64,000 nucleotides of DNA from Mesotaenium endlicherianum (GCA_009602735.1 WELA01012345.1:605120-669119); one strand, 5' to 3'; shown: positions 1 through 10,956, numbered from the stretch's first letter. A program made the numbers and translations. The notes: a model not told the origin generated them from the sequence alone.

Positions 1-3
1 TCC

Positions 4-73
<70 letters not shown>

Positions 74-184
74 GGCACACACACACACACACGCAGACAC
101 ACGCACGCACACACATACATGCACACACTCACACACGCAAACACATGCACGCACACGCACACAAGAAGATCGGCACACACACAT
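1..184. repeat. CT then CA microsatellite
   Basis: About 73 bases of nearly pure CT repeat are followed by about 110 bases of imperfect CA repeat with G and T interruptions. This is simple-sequence DNA with no coding signal. Confidence 0.97.
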
Positions 185-728
185 GGACGTAAGCTTATGG
201 CAAGCGTGGCATGTGCGTGAGCGTGTCCATGCCGTTAGTTGAGCAAGGAGGGTGCCGCTCTGTGCTGCGTGCTTGATCGCAAAAAAGTGGGGGAGGTCTG
301 TAGAATTGCAGCTCGCATGTTGAGCTCTTAGCCCATAGTTGTCCCCCAAATGTAATGCGAGGAACGTCAAGTCTCACGACATCGGTTATGCCGCTTGCAT
401 ACGAGAAGAAAGAGATAGCCCGATCCAAAGCGTCAAAAGAGATGCCCCAGCGTGCTCTTTGTGCTGTGGGTGAGTTTTCGATTTTGAGCCTCAGTAACAT
501 GAACCGACAGCGTGAAAGTGGAAGTGCCATTGACGGACTGTGGGTGACAGTGAGGCCTCGGAAGATTCAATCTGCTGAGCTGGAAGTCAGGAAGTCAGAT
601 GAACTACATGCTCTTTGGAAGGCCTAAGATCGCGAGGTCTTTGATATTTGATGTGTGCATTTTGACAAGTATGTGCAGCCCGACTGCTTGCCATGCCTTT
701 GCCTCACGCGTGCCCTGGTTGCTGCCAG
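185..728. other. Unassigned stretch upstream of the NamZ-like exon
   Basis: No protein family is recognisable in any frame. Short open frames exist on both strands (90 and 111 codons), but neither matches the part of NamZ that should precede the exon at 729. The last 20 or so bases (TGCCCTGGTTGCTGCCAG) look like a pyrimidine-rich intron 3' end, so much of this stretch may be intron. Confidence 0.5.
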
Positions 729-989
729 GTGCACGTCGTGGACACTGAGAGCTTCAACCCCTTGCGAGCAGCAGTAACGGTGGTGAAGGCATTCCAACAA
801 CTGTACCCGAAGAAATTCTCGTGGCGCTGCGACAACGGCCAGTATTGGATCGACACCCTGACGGGTACTTCTAGAGTGAGGACCGCTATTGACAGCGGAG
901 CGAGCGTGGATGAAGTCATTGCCCTGTGGCAAGACGATCTTACTTGGTTCGGGTCCATGCGGATCAAGTACCTTCTCTATCCAGGGTAG
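729..989 (+). CDS. Terminal exon of a NamZ/DUF1343-like exo-beta-N-acetylmuramidase
   Basis: The 86 residues match the C-terminal end of the DUF1343 family, whose characterised member NamZ removes N-acetylmuramic acid from the non-reducing end of peptidoglycan fragments. Family hallmarks I recognise are the opening VHVVDTESFNPLRA block, a YP..FSWR segment, then IDTLTGTSRVRTAIDSGAS, WQDDL and a final YLLYPG before the stop at 987-989. The open frame extends upstream to 693, but similarity starts right after a CAG acceptor at 726-728, so the exon is taken from 729 in phase 0. The catalytic N-terminal part is not in the window and lies upstream or in exons I could not find. This is the only host-type coding sequence seen. 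It may be part of a live gene or a stranded fragment. The family is mainly bacterial, so transfer or a plastid-peptidoglycan role are both possible (inference). Confidence 0.7.
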   Translation: MHVVDTESFNPLRAAVTVVKAFQQLYPKKFSWRCDNGQYWIDTLTGTSRVRTAIDSGASVDEVIALWQDDLTWFGSMRIKYLLYPG

Positions 990-1026
990 CTAGGAAGAGT
1001 GATGGAAACTTTCTGTTCTTGTGTTG

Positions 1027-1069
1027 TTTAGGGTTTGGGGTTGCCTTTAGGGGCACCCTAAACCCTAAA
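1027..1069. repeat. Hairpin of telomere-like TTTAGGG/CCCTAAA arms
   Basis: Positions 1027-1045 read TTTAGGGTTTGGGGTTGCC, and 1052-1069 contain the near-perfect complement GGCACCCTAAACCCTAAA, with six bases between. It lies about 40 bases after the stop of the NamZ-like exon, so it may sit in a 3' UTR. There are only two telomere-type units per arm, too few for an interstitial telomere tract. Confidence 0.7.
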
Positions 1070-1657
1070 CCTTTTAGGCACAGTCTTAAGGTCACCGGTG
1101 TTCAAAATCTTGCAGTTTCACTTCTTTGGGGCCGTGAATTGGCTTACTTACTATACAGGAGCAGCAAAATTGATAAAACTGCTTGAAGTTTTGGGGGGTT
1201 CATTGGCAACTTCCAACTGATGAATACACACTTGATTGCAATTTTGTCTTACTGAACGAGTTTGCTATCGTCGTTGCATAGCGTAGTCGCCCTATATTAG
1301 CGCTTTGATTACAGAACAGTAATGACAACCACACTTCATTACCTTCTCCCTGAAAGTCAGCCTACAGTGAACCACGCACAAACTATCTAAGCAACTCTTG
1401 GGCCATACAGATCTATTTCAAGCCCTCCCATGTACAGGACGTGCTTATACCAAGCCACTTCACTATCATGAATTTGGCTTTATTGTTGACTAGGTTTCTC
1501 TTAAATTTAAAAATGAAGACTCTTTATTCATATTTACAAGCAAGAAATGTATCTTTGCTTTTCCAAACATGGTGAAAGAGGCAGGATCACCAATTCCATT
1601 TCAAGTATCTCATTGATCGTCATGGTTTGAAGACTTTTGAAAAGTGGCCACAACCTC
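1070..1657. other. Non-coding stretch, no feature recognised
   Basis: The sequence is AT-richer, with many stops in all frames and no repeat shared with the rest of the window. It is the left flank of element M1. The last bases before the element are AACCTC. Confidence 0.6.
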
Positions 1658-2903
1658 TGTCGCGACTGCTATCCACTTGACGGTGCCGCACGCACAGCGC
1701 AAGCCACGGCCGCCTGGGTACGGGAAGTCAGCATTGACTTACCGACCAGAGGACCAAGTGATCTCAGCCAGCGGTCATGTCAAAGCCGTTATCACTGTCA
1801 AAGTGGTCACGACACGTCAAACCCACACCCAGGGATGGACGGGGAATTGGACGGGTTAGTCAGCCTAAAGGCTAGGGGTGGAACCAGCAAGTGCCCGTAA
1901 AGGTACTGATCAATTGGCTATCTAAGTCAAGAATAGCAGGGATGTTGCAGAGGCGTTGTGTGCCACCTTGGCCAAGACCCTCAGGTGACTAGTCACGGCT
2001 TGAGCGTTCATCCTAAACGCTGCCAGCCAGCCACATAGGTATGATTGTCAGCTGAAGAGCTAAGCAGTCACGCGCAACAATCCCAAGGCATGCATGCATG
2101 CGGAATGACAACTCCTAAGCTGTGTGAGGGCTGCTAGGTAAGGACGGCATGCAAGCTAAGCACTGTGACTAAGCACTGGCATTGAACATTCTCAAGAGAG
2201 GATCATGTGTGGTGCCTGTGAAAGGCACGACTCCTGCCTGAAGCTGCCTCATTCTTGCTCGCATTGTTGTCAAAGGAAGTTGAAGGAGCGGAAGGAGCAC
2301 AAAGAAGAAGGAGTTCCCAAGGCCATAGAAGGGCCGAGACGCCACGCTTCTGCCGACGCTGGAAGATTTCTTCTTAAGTGTATCATAGAAAGGTTAGACC
2401 TCAGGAGTTCCCAAGAGAGGATCTCGCTGGTAGAAAGTAGAGAGCTGCAGAATAGAATCTGTTTGGAGATTAGCACAGACACCACAAGCGTGCGAGGGAC
2501 ACTTAAAATGGTGAGTGCTGTGTTAGTTTCCAAGTTCTCATAAGTCTCAATTGTCGAATTGTTGATAGCAAGAGTAGTCTTAACAAGTAAAGCTCTCAGC
2601 AAAGAATTGAGTGAGCCCAACCGAGCAGTGAAGAGCTGTTAAGGCGCGGTGTTGAGTGAAGAGCTCAGACCAGGCTAGCATAGATGTGCAGTTTCAGAGT
2701 TTTGTAAGCTGTGACTTGTGGAAGTTAAGCGAAAGCCTTAAAGGGCGACTTTCTCTGAATCTGGCATTGCCTGTTAAGTTGCTTAGACGTGATTTCAGCA
2801 AACCACAAAACTTGTTCATTCTGTAAACCCTCAACTTGGGTGAAAGCCTGTGCGGAAGTAAGACGCTTCTGTCCTACTTCTGAGAACTTGTTACTTGGTT
2901 CAG
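1658..2903 (+). other. M1 5' terminal region and untranslated leader
   Basis: It begins TGTCGCGACTG, as do M2 (18051) and M4 (44090), and is shared with the minus-strand M5 copy at the right edge of the window. It includes GCATGCATGC palindromes near 2089, a conserved AAAATGGTGAGTGCTG block at about 2506-2520 that resembles a splice donor, and a conserved TTGGTTCAGGTGAA block at 2896 that resembles an acceptor followed by the start of gag. No initiator-Met primer-binding site is visible. I see no clear TATA box. Confidence 0.65.
2855..2880 (+). other. Conserved leader hairpin of the M family
   Basis: GAAGTAAGAC (2855-2864) and GTCCTACTTC (2871-2880) pair with one mismatch around a six-base loop, just upstream of gag. 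In M5 the same site (63081-63110) is a perfect 12-bp stem, which argues for an RNA-level function such as priming, packaging or dimerisation (inference). Confidence 0.65.
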
Positions 2904-4620
2904 GTGAACAAAAATTCCCAAGTTAGTTGGGGATTGAGGCCTGTGAAGGCTGCCCGTGTTCAACCTGGAAGGGGACCCGGAGAAATTCAATTGTATATGC
3001 GGTTGAGGAGTGGAAGACTCTACCACTCTGTGGAGCCTCTAGAAGGTTCTGATTCTAGTCAGAGTCCACGAGAAAGTGAGACGTCTGAGCATACTGACAA
3101 CCGGTGGAGTGAGCAACCGTCGAGAGTCGAGTCTCGTCATATCTCCGCAAGCGGTGAGAACCCGGATAACACACGAGCCTTTGCACCCAACTTGGGCAGA
3201 GAGCAAGACGTGTGGGGAAGAGTCAGTGAGTCCTGGTCACCGTTCGAAATGGTCGGTGATGATCGGGATGAAACCCCTAAGTTCAAGCTGTCTGCAAAGT
3301 GCATGAGCGGACGAACCAGCGGGAACGGTCTCACTTTCGAAGAGTTTGATGAGATCTATTGGGCAGAATTCTTTGAGAAGATTTGGAAGGATTCTTCTTA
3401 TACGCAATCTATCGCATTTATAGGCTTGGTTCAGTACTTGGACAAGGATGCCTTGCTGCTATATCGCCAATTCCGGAAGGATAAGAATCTCACCCAGGAA
3501 TGGGCCTTTGCAGAACAAAAAAGGGCAAGGGATTTGAAAATCCAGAAAGAGGCTGCAAAAGCCCGAATGTCTGCTCTATCTTCAAGAAGAACAGTGACAA
3601 CTGCACCTGTTGAGAGCATAGACTTAGCTGCACTAACACAAGAATTAACAGAGGCCATGAGGCAACTCACTGAGGGTCAGCGAAGGGCTGCTACTCAGAG
3701 CGATGATGCCGGCTCTGTCGCAGGGTTGCGAAAGTGTGCACAAAACTGTCTGAAAAGATTGCTAATGCTCAGGAACGAGTAACACGCAAAGGTGCACCTC
3801 TCCATGGTCAGCAAGGCGATAGCGCCACGACAGAGGCAAGCCATGTGCAAGCCTTGGCTAGCTGTCGTAAGGATGTGGAGGCTGGGGATGACCAGCTAGA
3901 CCCCAAGCATTGTCTGCGCCGTTTCTTTAAGTTGCTTGAAGCACGATTCCCAGAGGATCGCAATCTTAAGGGGCACCGTTATGTGCATTTTGTCCGTCAG
4001 AAGAACGAGACAGTCATAGAGGTTAAATCCAGATTGGTAGACCTCGCCAAGAAGGCAAAAATATACGAGCCCAGAATAGTGGTTGACAAGTTTCTGTTGT
4101 GCTTGGGCAAGGAAACAGATCGTGAAGTCAAACCACATCTGTCCGCGAAGCACGGGATTGACTGGGACATCGACGAGGCGGCTGAAATAGCACGCAATGT
4201 CAAAGAAGGTAAAGTGTGGTACAAAGAGGCTTCCAGGCCGCTTATGGCTCCTGAGAGGAGGGAGGAATCCTCTCCGCCTAAGGCCAACAGCTCTAATTTT
4301 CAGTTTAAGAGTTGGTCTTTCAATAAGTTTGCTAAGCATGCCAACACTGCTGAAACAGCAGAGAGCTGTTGGAATTGCGGGAAATTAGGACATCAAAAGA
4401 GGAATTGTCCGTACCCAGATGCTAAGCAATTATCTGCTAGCAAGGCACAGATATGTGCACATTGCAGCAAGAAGGGACACTCAGAAGATGAGTGCTGGTC
4501 TAAGAAGCCAAATCTAAAATCGCCATGGGTATATGCTGCCATGTAAGAGGCAGACAAGGAAAAAAAGAAAGAAAAGGGTGGCTCTGGTAACCGCAAGGGT
4601 AACCAGAAGTATGAAGCTAT
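2904..4620 (+). pseudogene. gag: M1 gag (capsid and nucleocapsid)
   Basis: This is the Gag-type region of M1. An N-terminal basic and acidic stretch is followed by a conserved segment (LTFEEFDEIYWAEFFEKI) seen in all gag copies of the family. A capsid-like helical region follows (about 3890-4240), then two CCHC zinc knuckles at about 4365-4412 (CWNCGKLGHQKRNC) and 4450-4498 (CAHCSKKGHSEDEC). Known role of the family: the virus-like particle shell and RNA binding in the cytoplasm. The region belongs to a broken element. Confidence 0.8.
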
Positions 4621-4897
4621 GAGTGCAGAAATTGCTGAGTTGAAAGCTCAGTTTGCAAAACTAAACGCGCCCAATGTCTACTATGATGCAGATATTGCAG
4701 AAAAGACCGTCTGCAAAGGCAAGAAGCTGATACCTGCAAAGGCTGTGGACGCAACGGCTGCCGAGCAAGCACATCAAAATTGTCTGGTGCCAAGGAATGC
4801 TGGGATGCTTCCTTAGACTTTCCGGATCACTCTGGATGAAAATGAGATCTCGTAGCTACGACAAGCCAGGCCCGGGACGCGTAAGACATTTAGTTTT

Positions 4898-5428
4898 TTG
4901 CTGGAGAAGCTGAAGGCCCTGGTGGAACACCGAATCCAGCATGCTCCTTTGCTTTCTCTCGCTGATTTGCGTATCACTTACCCATTCACGATTGAAGAAG
5001 CCGAACATCAGCTGGATATAGCTGAGGAAGGTGCAAATAGCGCCTCATTGCCCACCAATTTTAGCACCGTGAGAGTGCAAAATAAGGATGGAGCATTAAT
5101 CTTCAACAACTGGGCAGCTCCCAACATTCTGTTGGATACAGGCGCACAGCCCGTCATTTTAAGAAAGCGAGCTGTGAAAGCTTTAGGATTGACGGCAAGG
5201 GACCTGAAAGAGAGTCCTTTCCAGCTAAGAACTGTCTCAGGACAAGTCTCAAAGTCTTGTGGGATTACCCGCAAGCCTGTGAAAATCACAGTAAATCCAG
5301 GGAAACCTGAAGAGGCGTCACTACTCATGGAGTGCACAGTAACAGAGGCAGAGAACTATGATGTTCTCTTGAGAATAGAAGCACTGATCCCTTGGGTATG
5401 GTCATTGATCTGCGGAAGCAGAGGGTGA
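4898..5428 (+). pseudogene. M1 aspartic protease region
   Basis: It contains the retropepsin active-site motif LLDTGAQPVIL at about 5126-5160, followed about 60 residues on by a second conserved hydrophobic block. It sits between gag and the methyltransferase, as protease sits before RT in Ty3 elements, and would process the polyprotein. The same motif is visible in M2 and M5. Part of a broken element. Confidence 0.75.
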
Positions 5429-5507
5429 CTTACCAGTCAAGAGACTGGCAGCCGGGGCAGGACAAATTCGTGTGAAGATGGTTTAAACAGGAGAAGCAAA
5501 CTACGGA

Positions 5508-7280
5508 TTGCTAGACTGCTGCGTTAACGACAGGTACCCAGAAGCCGCCGACAACATCATGAAGCAAGAAGAGGAAGGCTATACAAACATCAACATGCCA
5601 ACACCCTTGGTATGGCAACCCCAGATCATGAAGCAGTTGGAAACGGTGAGTAACAGGGACCGCGGCCCGCAAGAGTTGCTGCCAGTACCTTACCTAGTTA
5701 CCTCCACTGCAAATCTGATGCCTGGAGATGAGCCGCTGCCGCAAGGCATTGTCAGGATGGAAGATCCTTTTCGCAAAAGAGTAGTGGTGTTGGAATTATT
5801 TGCCGGACTTGGGTCTGGGACCATAGCATTGATCCAGCGAGGAATACAGGTGGCCAAAGTCCTGTATGTGGACACTGGCGACCACGCTTTTCTAGCATTC
5901 AGAGAAGTCATGAGTCAGATGCGGCAAATGCATCATTATAAAGGATTGGCGCCCGCATATAGCAATGTCGAGCGCATCGCCGGAGGCAACATTATCGATG
6001 TGAAGCCTGAACACCTGTATGGCTACAGGATTGACTGGATCTTTGTTGGATTTCCTTGTCAAACGTTTTCTCAAGCTGGAAACCGGAGGGGATTCAGTGA
6101 TCCACGAGCACAACACTGGGGATGGATGGTGAAAATCATCAGCATGCTGCGGAAACGACAGCACTACTACCCACCAGTGTTTGTGATTGAGAATGTGCAT
6201 CCAGGAATGGATTACAAGCAGATGAAGCCGGGAGAACCATGGCTGATTTTCGACTCCACTTTGGGCCATCATGTGCTAATCAACGACGCCAAGCACGGAG
6301 GATTATCCCAGAGGGCCACGATATTTTGGACCAACGGCATGTCTATTGAGGTCCTGAGGGAGATGGAGGACATTACACAACAATCACCAACAGCATTGAC
6401 AGTGGAAGAGGCGCTGGCGGTGCATACGAGACCGGTGGCCAGGAGGGATTCCTATCCACAGTGTGTCATCAACGAACCAGGTCAGCCAAGGGTGGTACTG
6501 CCAACCTTCACAGCATATCTAAGATCCCGAGCCTTCATAGAAGGTGGACCAAGAATGGTCATGGACATGCATGAAAGAGACGCCGTTTGGAGAGAGCCTA
6601 CTGCGGTGGAGAAGGGCAAATGCCTTGAAATACCTGACACCATAGCTCGGCATATAGCCAGTGCTGTAGGGTCAAATGAAGTTGCAAAGATTTTCGGCAA
6701 CATGATTGGGCAGCACTCTATGACTTGGTTGGTGGAAACAATCATGACGTGGCAGCAGCTGACTTTCACTGACAAGCCTATGCCGAGGACAAGATCAGTG
6801 ATAATTGGGGCCAATGTGGTGCTAACATCTGATCAGAGAGCTATCAGGACAGCACATCAGCAACAAGAAGAATACGGTGTGCAAAGAGACGCAGCGGAAG
6901 CTGCCAGAGACAGAGCACTCAGGCAAGCTAGAGTGGCTCAATTTAGGAGATGCCAGGATCTGTTGGACCGGATTGATAACCGGACCAATGAATTACAAGC
7001 ACCTCTGGAAAGAGAGGATACACCAATGGGGGACCAAGCGCCTGAGCAGGCAACGCCGCTGCCAACCGCAGAAGACGATACGCAGGACACCCCATCATTT
7101 GCGAGAAACGTCACTCACAGCCAGATACTTGGGAGCTCACCTCCCGGAGCCACGACATCAAGACGTGAGGAGACTCCAGAAGATGCGGGATCAGGGTATG
7201 ATACCAACCTCAGCCCAAGAGCAGCTGGGCGCGGAGACTACTGGCAGGAAAGCTCAAGTAGCTGGGAAGCTAACCAATAG
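5508..7280 (+). CDS. Retroelement-borne C5 cytosine DNA methyltransferase
   Basis: This is a 590-residue continuous frame with the C5-methyltransferase motifs in order: motif I FAGLGSG (residues 98-104, AdoMet binding), motif IV GFPCQTFSQA (181-190, catalytic Cys 184), motif VI FVIENV (225-230), motif VIII SQRATIFWT (267-275), a target-recognition-like block around 317-345, and motif X IFGNMIGQ (395-402). About 90 residues precede the domain. About 180 polar residues follow it and probably belong to the polyprotein linker. The enzyme would transfer methyl from AdoMet to cytosine C5, and CG methylation of the element's own DNA is the role proposed for such enzymes. The start is uncertain because the domain is likely made as part of a polyprotein. 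All core motifs are present, so the domain looks whole. Sister copies are at 21361-22141 and 58824-60300. Confidence 0.88.
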   Translation: MLDCCVNDRYPEAADNIMKQEEEGYTNINMPTPLVWQPQIMKQLETVSNRDRGPQELLPVPYLVTSTANLMPGDEPLPQGIVRMEDPFRKRVVVLELFAGLGSGTIALIQRGIQVAKVLYVDTGDHAFLAFREVMSQMRQMHHYKGLAPAYSNVERIAGGNIIDVKPEHLYGYRIDWIFVGFPCQTFSQAGNRRGFSDPRAQHWGWMVKIISMLRKRQHYYPPVFVIENVHPGMDYKQMKPGEPWLIFDSTLGHHVLINDAKHGGLSQRATIFWTNGMSIEVLREMEDITQQSPTALTVEEALAVHTRPVARRDSYPQCVINEPGQPRVVLPTFTAYLRSRAFIEGGPRMVMDMHERDAVWREPTAVEKGKCLEIPDTIARHIASAVGSNEVAKIFGNMIGQHSMTWLVETIMTWQQLTFTDKPMPRTRSVIIGANVVLTSDQRAIRTAHQQQEEYGVQRDAAEAARDRALRQARVAQFRRCQDLLDRIDNRTNELQAPLEREDTPMGDQAPEQATPLPTAEDDTQDTPSFARNVTHSQILGSSPPGATTSRREETPEDAGSGYDTNLSPRAAGRGDYWQESSSSWEANQ

Positions 7281-7286
7281 TGTCTG

Positions 7287-8930
7287 ATGTCTTCACCAGA
7301 GCAAGCGCCGTTACAAGACATGTCAGAAGAGTCCGAGAAGAAGACTCCCGAGCCAACGCCTGAAGAAATTGGATATTATCTAAACCAAGCAATAGGGCGA
7401 GAACGCCAGTGCAATATTGGTGAATGGGCTGAAGAGAGTAGCCACAATTCAGGAGATTTTGGAGGGTCTGCAAAGACCATATGCCTCGAAATGATATTCA
7501 AAGAACGCCAGGAGGAGTTGGACAATAAATTGTCTACAACACCTGCCTTGACGAGCCCAGAGCCGTAGGCTAAGGGGCAACAGCAGGGTTCAGCTAGTCA
7601 AACAGCTGATTCCATTACGAGGCAGATCATCGAGCAGCTGCTGGAAGCAGACGCTCGACAACACAAGGAAAAGGAAGTGGCTAAGGCAGCAAGCACGCTA
7701 CAATCAACCATGGTCAACTTGGCGAACCTCAACACAGATAATGATAAAGAGCCGCCACCACCTGGAGTGGAGACGTCAGCTGAAGATGACGCAGAAATGC
7801 CAGACCTTCCAGGGTTTGACCTGCCGTCAGTCACCAATGAAGAGGAGATTCAAGAAGAAATTCCAAGTTTTTCTACTCCAGAGCTGGATTTGTTGGAGCT
7901 ACAAGAGCTCAGGACGAATGACTGGGTGATCGACCACTTGATAATGGAGGGGCCCAGCCCATCAGATCTATACAACAATCTGAGGTCGCCTACATCCAGC
8001 ACTCCAACCGCCAGTTTGCCAGCATCAGAAGCTACCCCCCATCAGCTACAACAGCCGCAGGAAGTGGCTGCCTATACCGCTAAGGTGGAACCAACACAAG
8101 GTAATTCTCGCGGTCGCGCAAGCACACCAAGAAAGGTGGCCCGGGAAGGGAATGCACCTTTCAAGCGGATGCTGATGCGTTATCTCCAGTATAGGGGAAT
8201 AGCTTAGAGAGAAGGGGTTCCGAAGGGAACCATGGCTCCACCTCCGCAACCTATCCTAGAGATTTTGCAAAGAGAAGGAGAGGATGGCTTGATTCGCAAA
8301 GCCATGGCATTGGCAATTCACATTTCTATGGTGCGTCCTTCATCCACTGGAACGTGGGAAAAGGACAGTTCAGCTCCTAGAACATCTGCAGTTTCTGAAA
8401 GGGAGTTGGTAGAGCTGAGAAGCACCATAAGCCGCTTGACAGCAGAAAATGCTGTATACGCACAACTAGCTGCGGCTCAAAGACAGCAGACTTGGACACA
8501 AGCATGGACGGTTACGCCACTAGCCAGAGAGGAGTTTGGCACAACCGTTGCGCGCATTACCACTATCGAGTGCGAATGGGGTTGGACAATTGACCCCAGA
8601 GCAGATTCAACAGGGTGGCCGTTGCCAAACCCGCCCCCGCCACGTGAAGTGGGAGGAACAGGGACCAGCTGGACTGCTGGAGATGAAGAAAGGTTCTTGA
8701 GTTAGCCCATCCGGAGGCGTCCGACATACCCCACTCAACACGAGAGTCGACGATCCATCGGAAAAGGTAGAAAGCCTAGGAAGAAGGCAGCCGAGCCTAA
8801 GGCAGCGGAGGAGCAAGCTACAAAGCCTGCCACTCCACATCCTAACAATCAGGTAGAAAAGCCTGAAGGTCAGGATGAGGGCAAAAAGCCCCCACCTGAA
8901 CCCAAAGAGTAGCAACTACTGGATGCCTGT
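7287..8930 (+). pseudogene. M1 linker region between methyltransferase and RT, function unknown
   Basis: About 1.6 kb of coding-like sequence has no recognisable domain. It is acidic and proline-rich at first (PGVETSAEDDAEMPDLPGF), then has basic stretches (TPRKVAREGNAPFKRMLMRY), a short alanine- and glutamine-rich helix, and a Lys/Pro/Glu-rich end. M5 carries the same region at about 56410-58100 with clear protein-level similarity, so it is a real part of the family's polyprotein. It could be a linker, a targeting region or a captured gene of unknown origin. Part of a broken element. Confidence 0.6.
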
Positions 8931-10624
8931 GTTGGGGAAAGCAGCTGGAAGCTGAGGTTTTCACCATTGGAATAATGGTCTCAGCCCAACAGAGAGCACA
9001 AGTAGAAAGGGTGCTGAAGAAGCACCGCAAGGTGTTTGCTTTTACCAAGGAGGAGATTGGTAGAACCACTGCCAGTGTGTGTGAGATCACACTAACTACT
9101 GATAACCCAGTCAGACTTGGGCCGCATAAGCTCAGTCAGACCACATGGGATTGTGTGGAGAAAACTTGCCAGGAGCTGCACAAGCTCGGCATGATTGAGA
9201 AATCAACCTCAGTACATGGAGCTCCCACAGTAGTAATTGCCAAGAAGGACGAGGCTGGCAATTATACAGCCACTCGTATGTGTGGAGACTACAGACGACT
9301 GAATCTTCACACGGAGCCAGACAGCTATGTGATGCCTACACCAGAGAGGATCTTTGCAATTGCTACCACCGGGAAGGTGTTCAGCATCATTGATCTACGC
9401 CAAGGCTTCAACCAAATCCCTGTGAAAACAGAACACTGAGGTAAGACCGCTTTCTGGGCCCAAAGGGAACTCTGGCAATGGACGGTAATGCCGTTTGGGC
9501 TGAAAAATGCCCCAGCCATCTTTCAGAGGACTATGGACAAAGTACTGGAGGGGCTGGATTTTGCAAAACCATACATTGATGACGTGGTGGTGTTCAGCAA
9601 GTCCATAGAGGAGCACCTCGAGCACTTGGAACAAGTGTTCCAGCGCCTGGAGAGATTCCAAATGACGCTGCACCCTGGAAAGTGCAAATTCTTCGAGGCA
9701 CATGTGCCTTATTTAGGACATGAGATTGGGAACAATGCTATGTCCCCTCAGGCCGTAAAGATTGAAGCCATTTACAAGATACCTGCACCAGCGAACGTGT
9801 CTAAGCTGAAAGCCCTATTAGGACTAAGCGGATACTATCGTAAATTTGTGAAGGACTATAGCAAAATTGCAAAACCCTTGACAGAACTCCTGAAAGAAGA
9901 CGTACCTTTTGTGTGGACGGAAGCTCGGGAGAAGGCCATGAACGAGCTCAAGGAGTGGCTGGTAATAGCCCCAGTTTTGCGAACGCCCGACTACTCTAAG
10001 CCGTTCAGTCTACACACTGACTGGAGTCGTGTGGGAATCGGCGCAGTACTCACTCAGGCCGCAATTCCTAGAGAGGAGTACGTCATTGCCTATGCCTCAC
10101 GCTCTAACAACCAAGCAGAGAGCAACTACTCGTCCTACAAAGAGGAGCTGCTGGCTGTGGTTTGGGCTGTCGCACATTTCAGAGAGTATCTATGGGGAAG
10201 TGTATCAATTTGAGCTTTTTAGGCGTATTTGGGACGTTTTCCCAATTACCTAAAATACGTTATACTATTTATCATAAGTTATTTGATAAATGATTGCATC
10301 ACATTGAATTATTTGCCACACACGTGTGCCGATTAATTCCTGGTCGATTGGCGGAACGACCGAGATACTATTGCAAAAAGCGTCGTAACGTAATTTGACT
10401 ACTTCGCAAAAGTACGACATAATTATTCATAAAGTTACTTTGAATAATTATGAGATGATAATTTAATTAATCATTGTTTGATTAAGTTATTTTGATTGTC
10501 ATTATTACGAATAATGGACAATCACAGATTTCGGATTACGACTAGTCGTAATACGAAGAAACTGTCGTATCATTAATACGAACAAACAGTCGTAAAGTCA
10601 AACGAAACGAAATATGCAAAGTCG

Positions 10625-10698
10625 CTTTGCATCCGAGCGGATTCGAACCCGCGACTTTTGTTTGAAACGTTCACACCTAACCGATTGGCCAAAGTAGC
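10625..10698 (-). other. tRNA-like sequence inside solo LTR S1
   Basis: On the minus strand, TGGCCAATCGGTTAGG resembles a tRNA D-arm/A box, and GGGTTCGAATCCGC resembles the T-arm/B box about 40 bases on. A CTTTG/CAAAG pairing suggests an acceptor stem. The T stem is short and I could not fold a convincing anticodon arm, so I call it tRNA-like rather than a gene. Confidence 0.5.
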
Positions 10699-10956
10699 TT
10701 TTTAAACTACCGGTTCATGACGAAAGCATGTGTACGCGACTCCGCGATCAATCACGACTTTTTCGGAAAGTCGCGAGAACGCGAAAACGCCCGTTTGGCA
10801 CGAAACGGTTTTTCGGAAACCGTCGAAAAGACTCCGAACGGCCAACTGCTCGTTTCGAGCATTCGGCCGAATGGGACACGTCCCTTCGACCGTTTTCGTT
10901 GAACATGAACCAGTGCCCTAGGTGGTGACTCGAAGCACTCCACTGCCTCATGTTGT

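Noticed and set aside
195-627. Open frames of 111 codons (-) and 90 codons (+) next to the NamZ-like exon
   Set aside because: They overlap on opposite strands, match no family, and do not resemble the part of NamZ that should lie upstream.
1027-1069. Interstitial telomere array
   Set aside because: Only two units per arm in hairpin form; not an array.
10625-10698. Functional tRNA gene
   Set aside because: The T stem is short and no sound anticodon arm could be drawn; kept only as tRNA-like.
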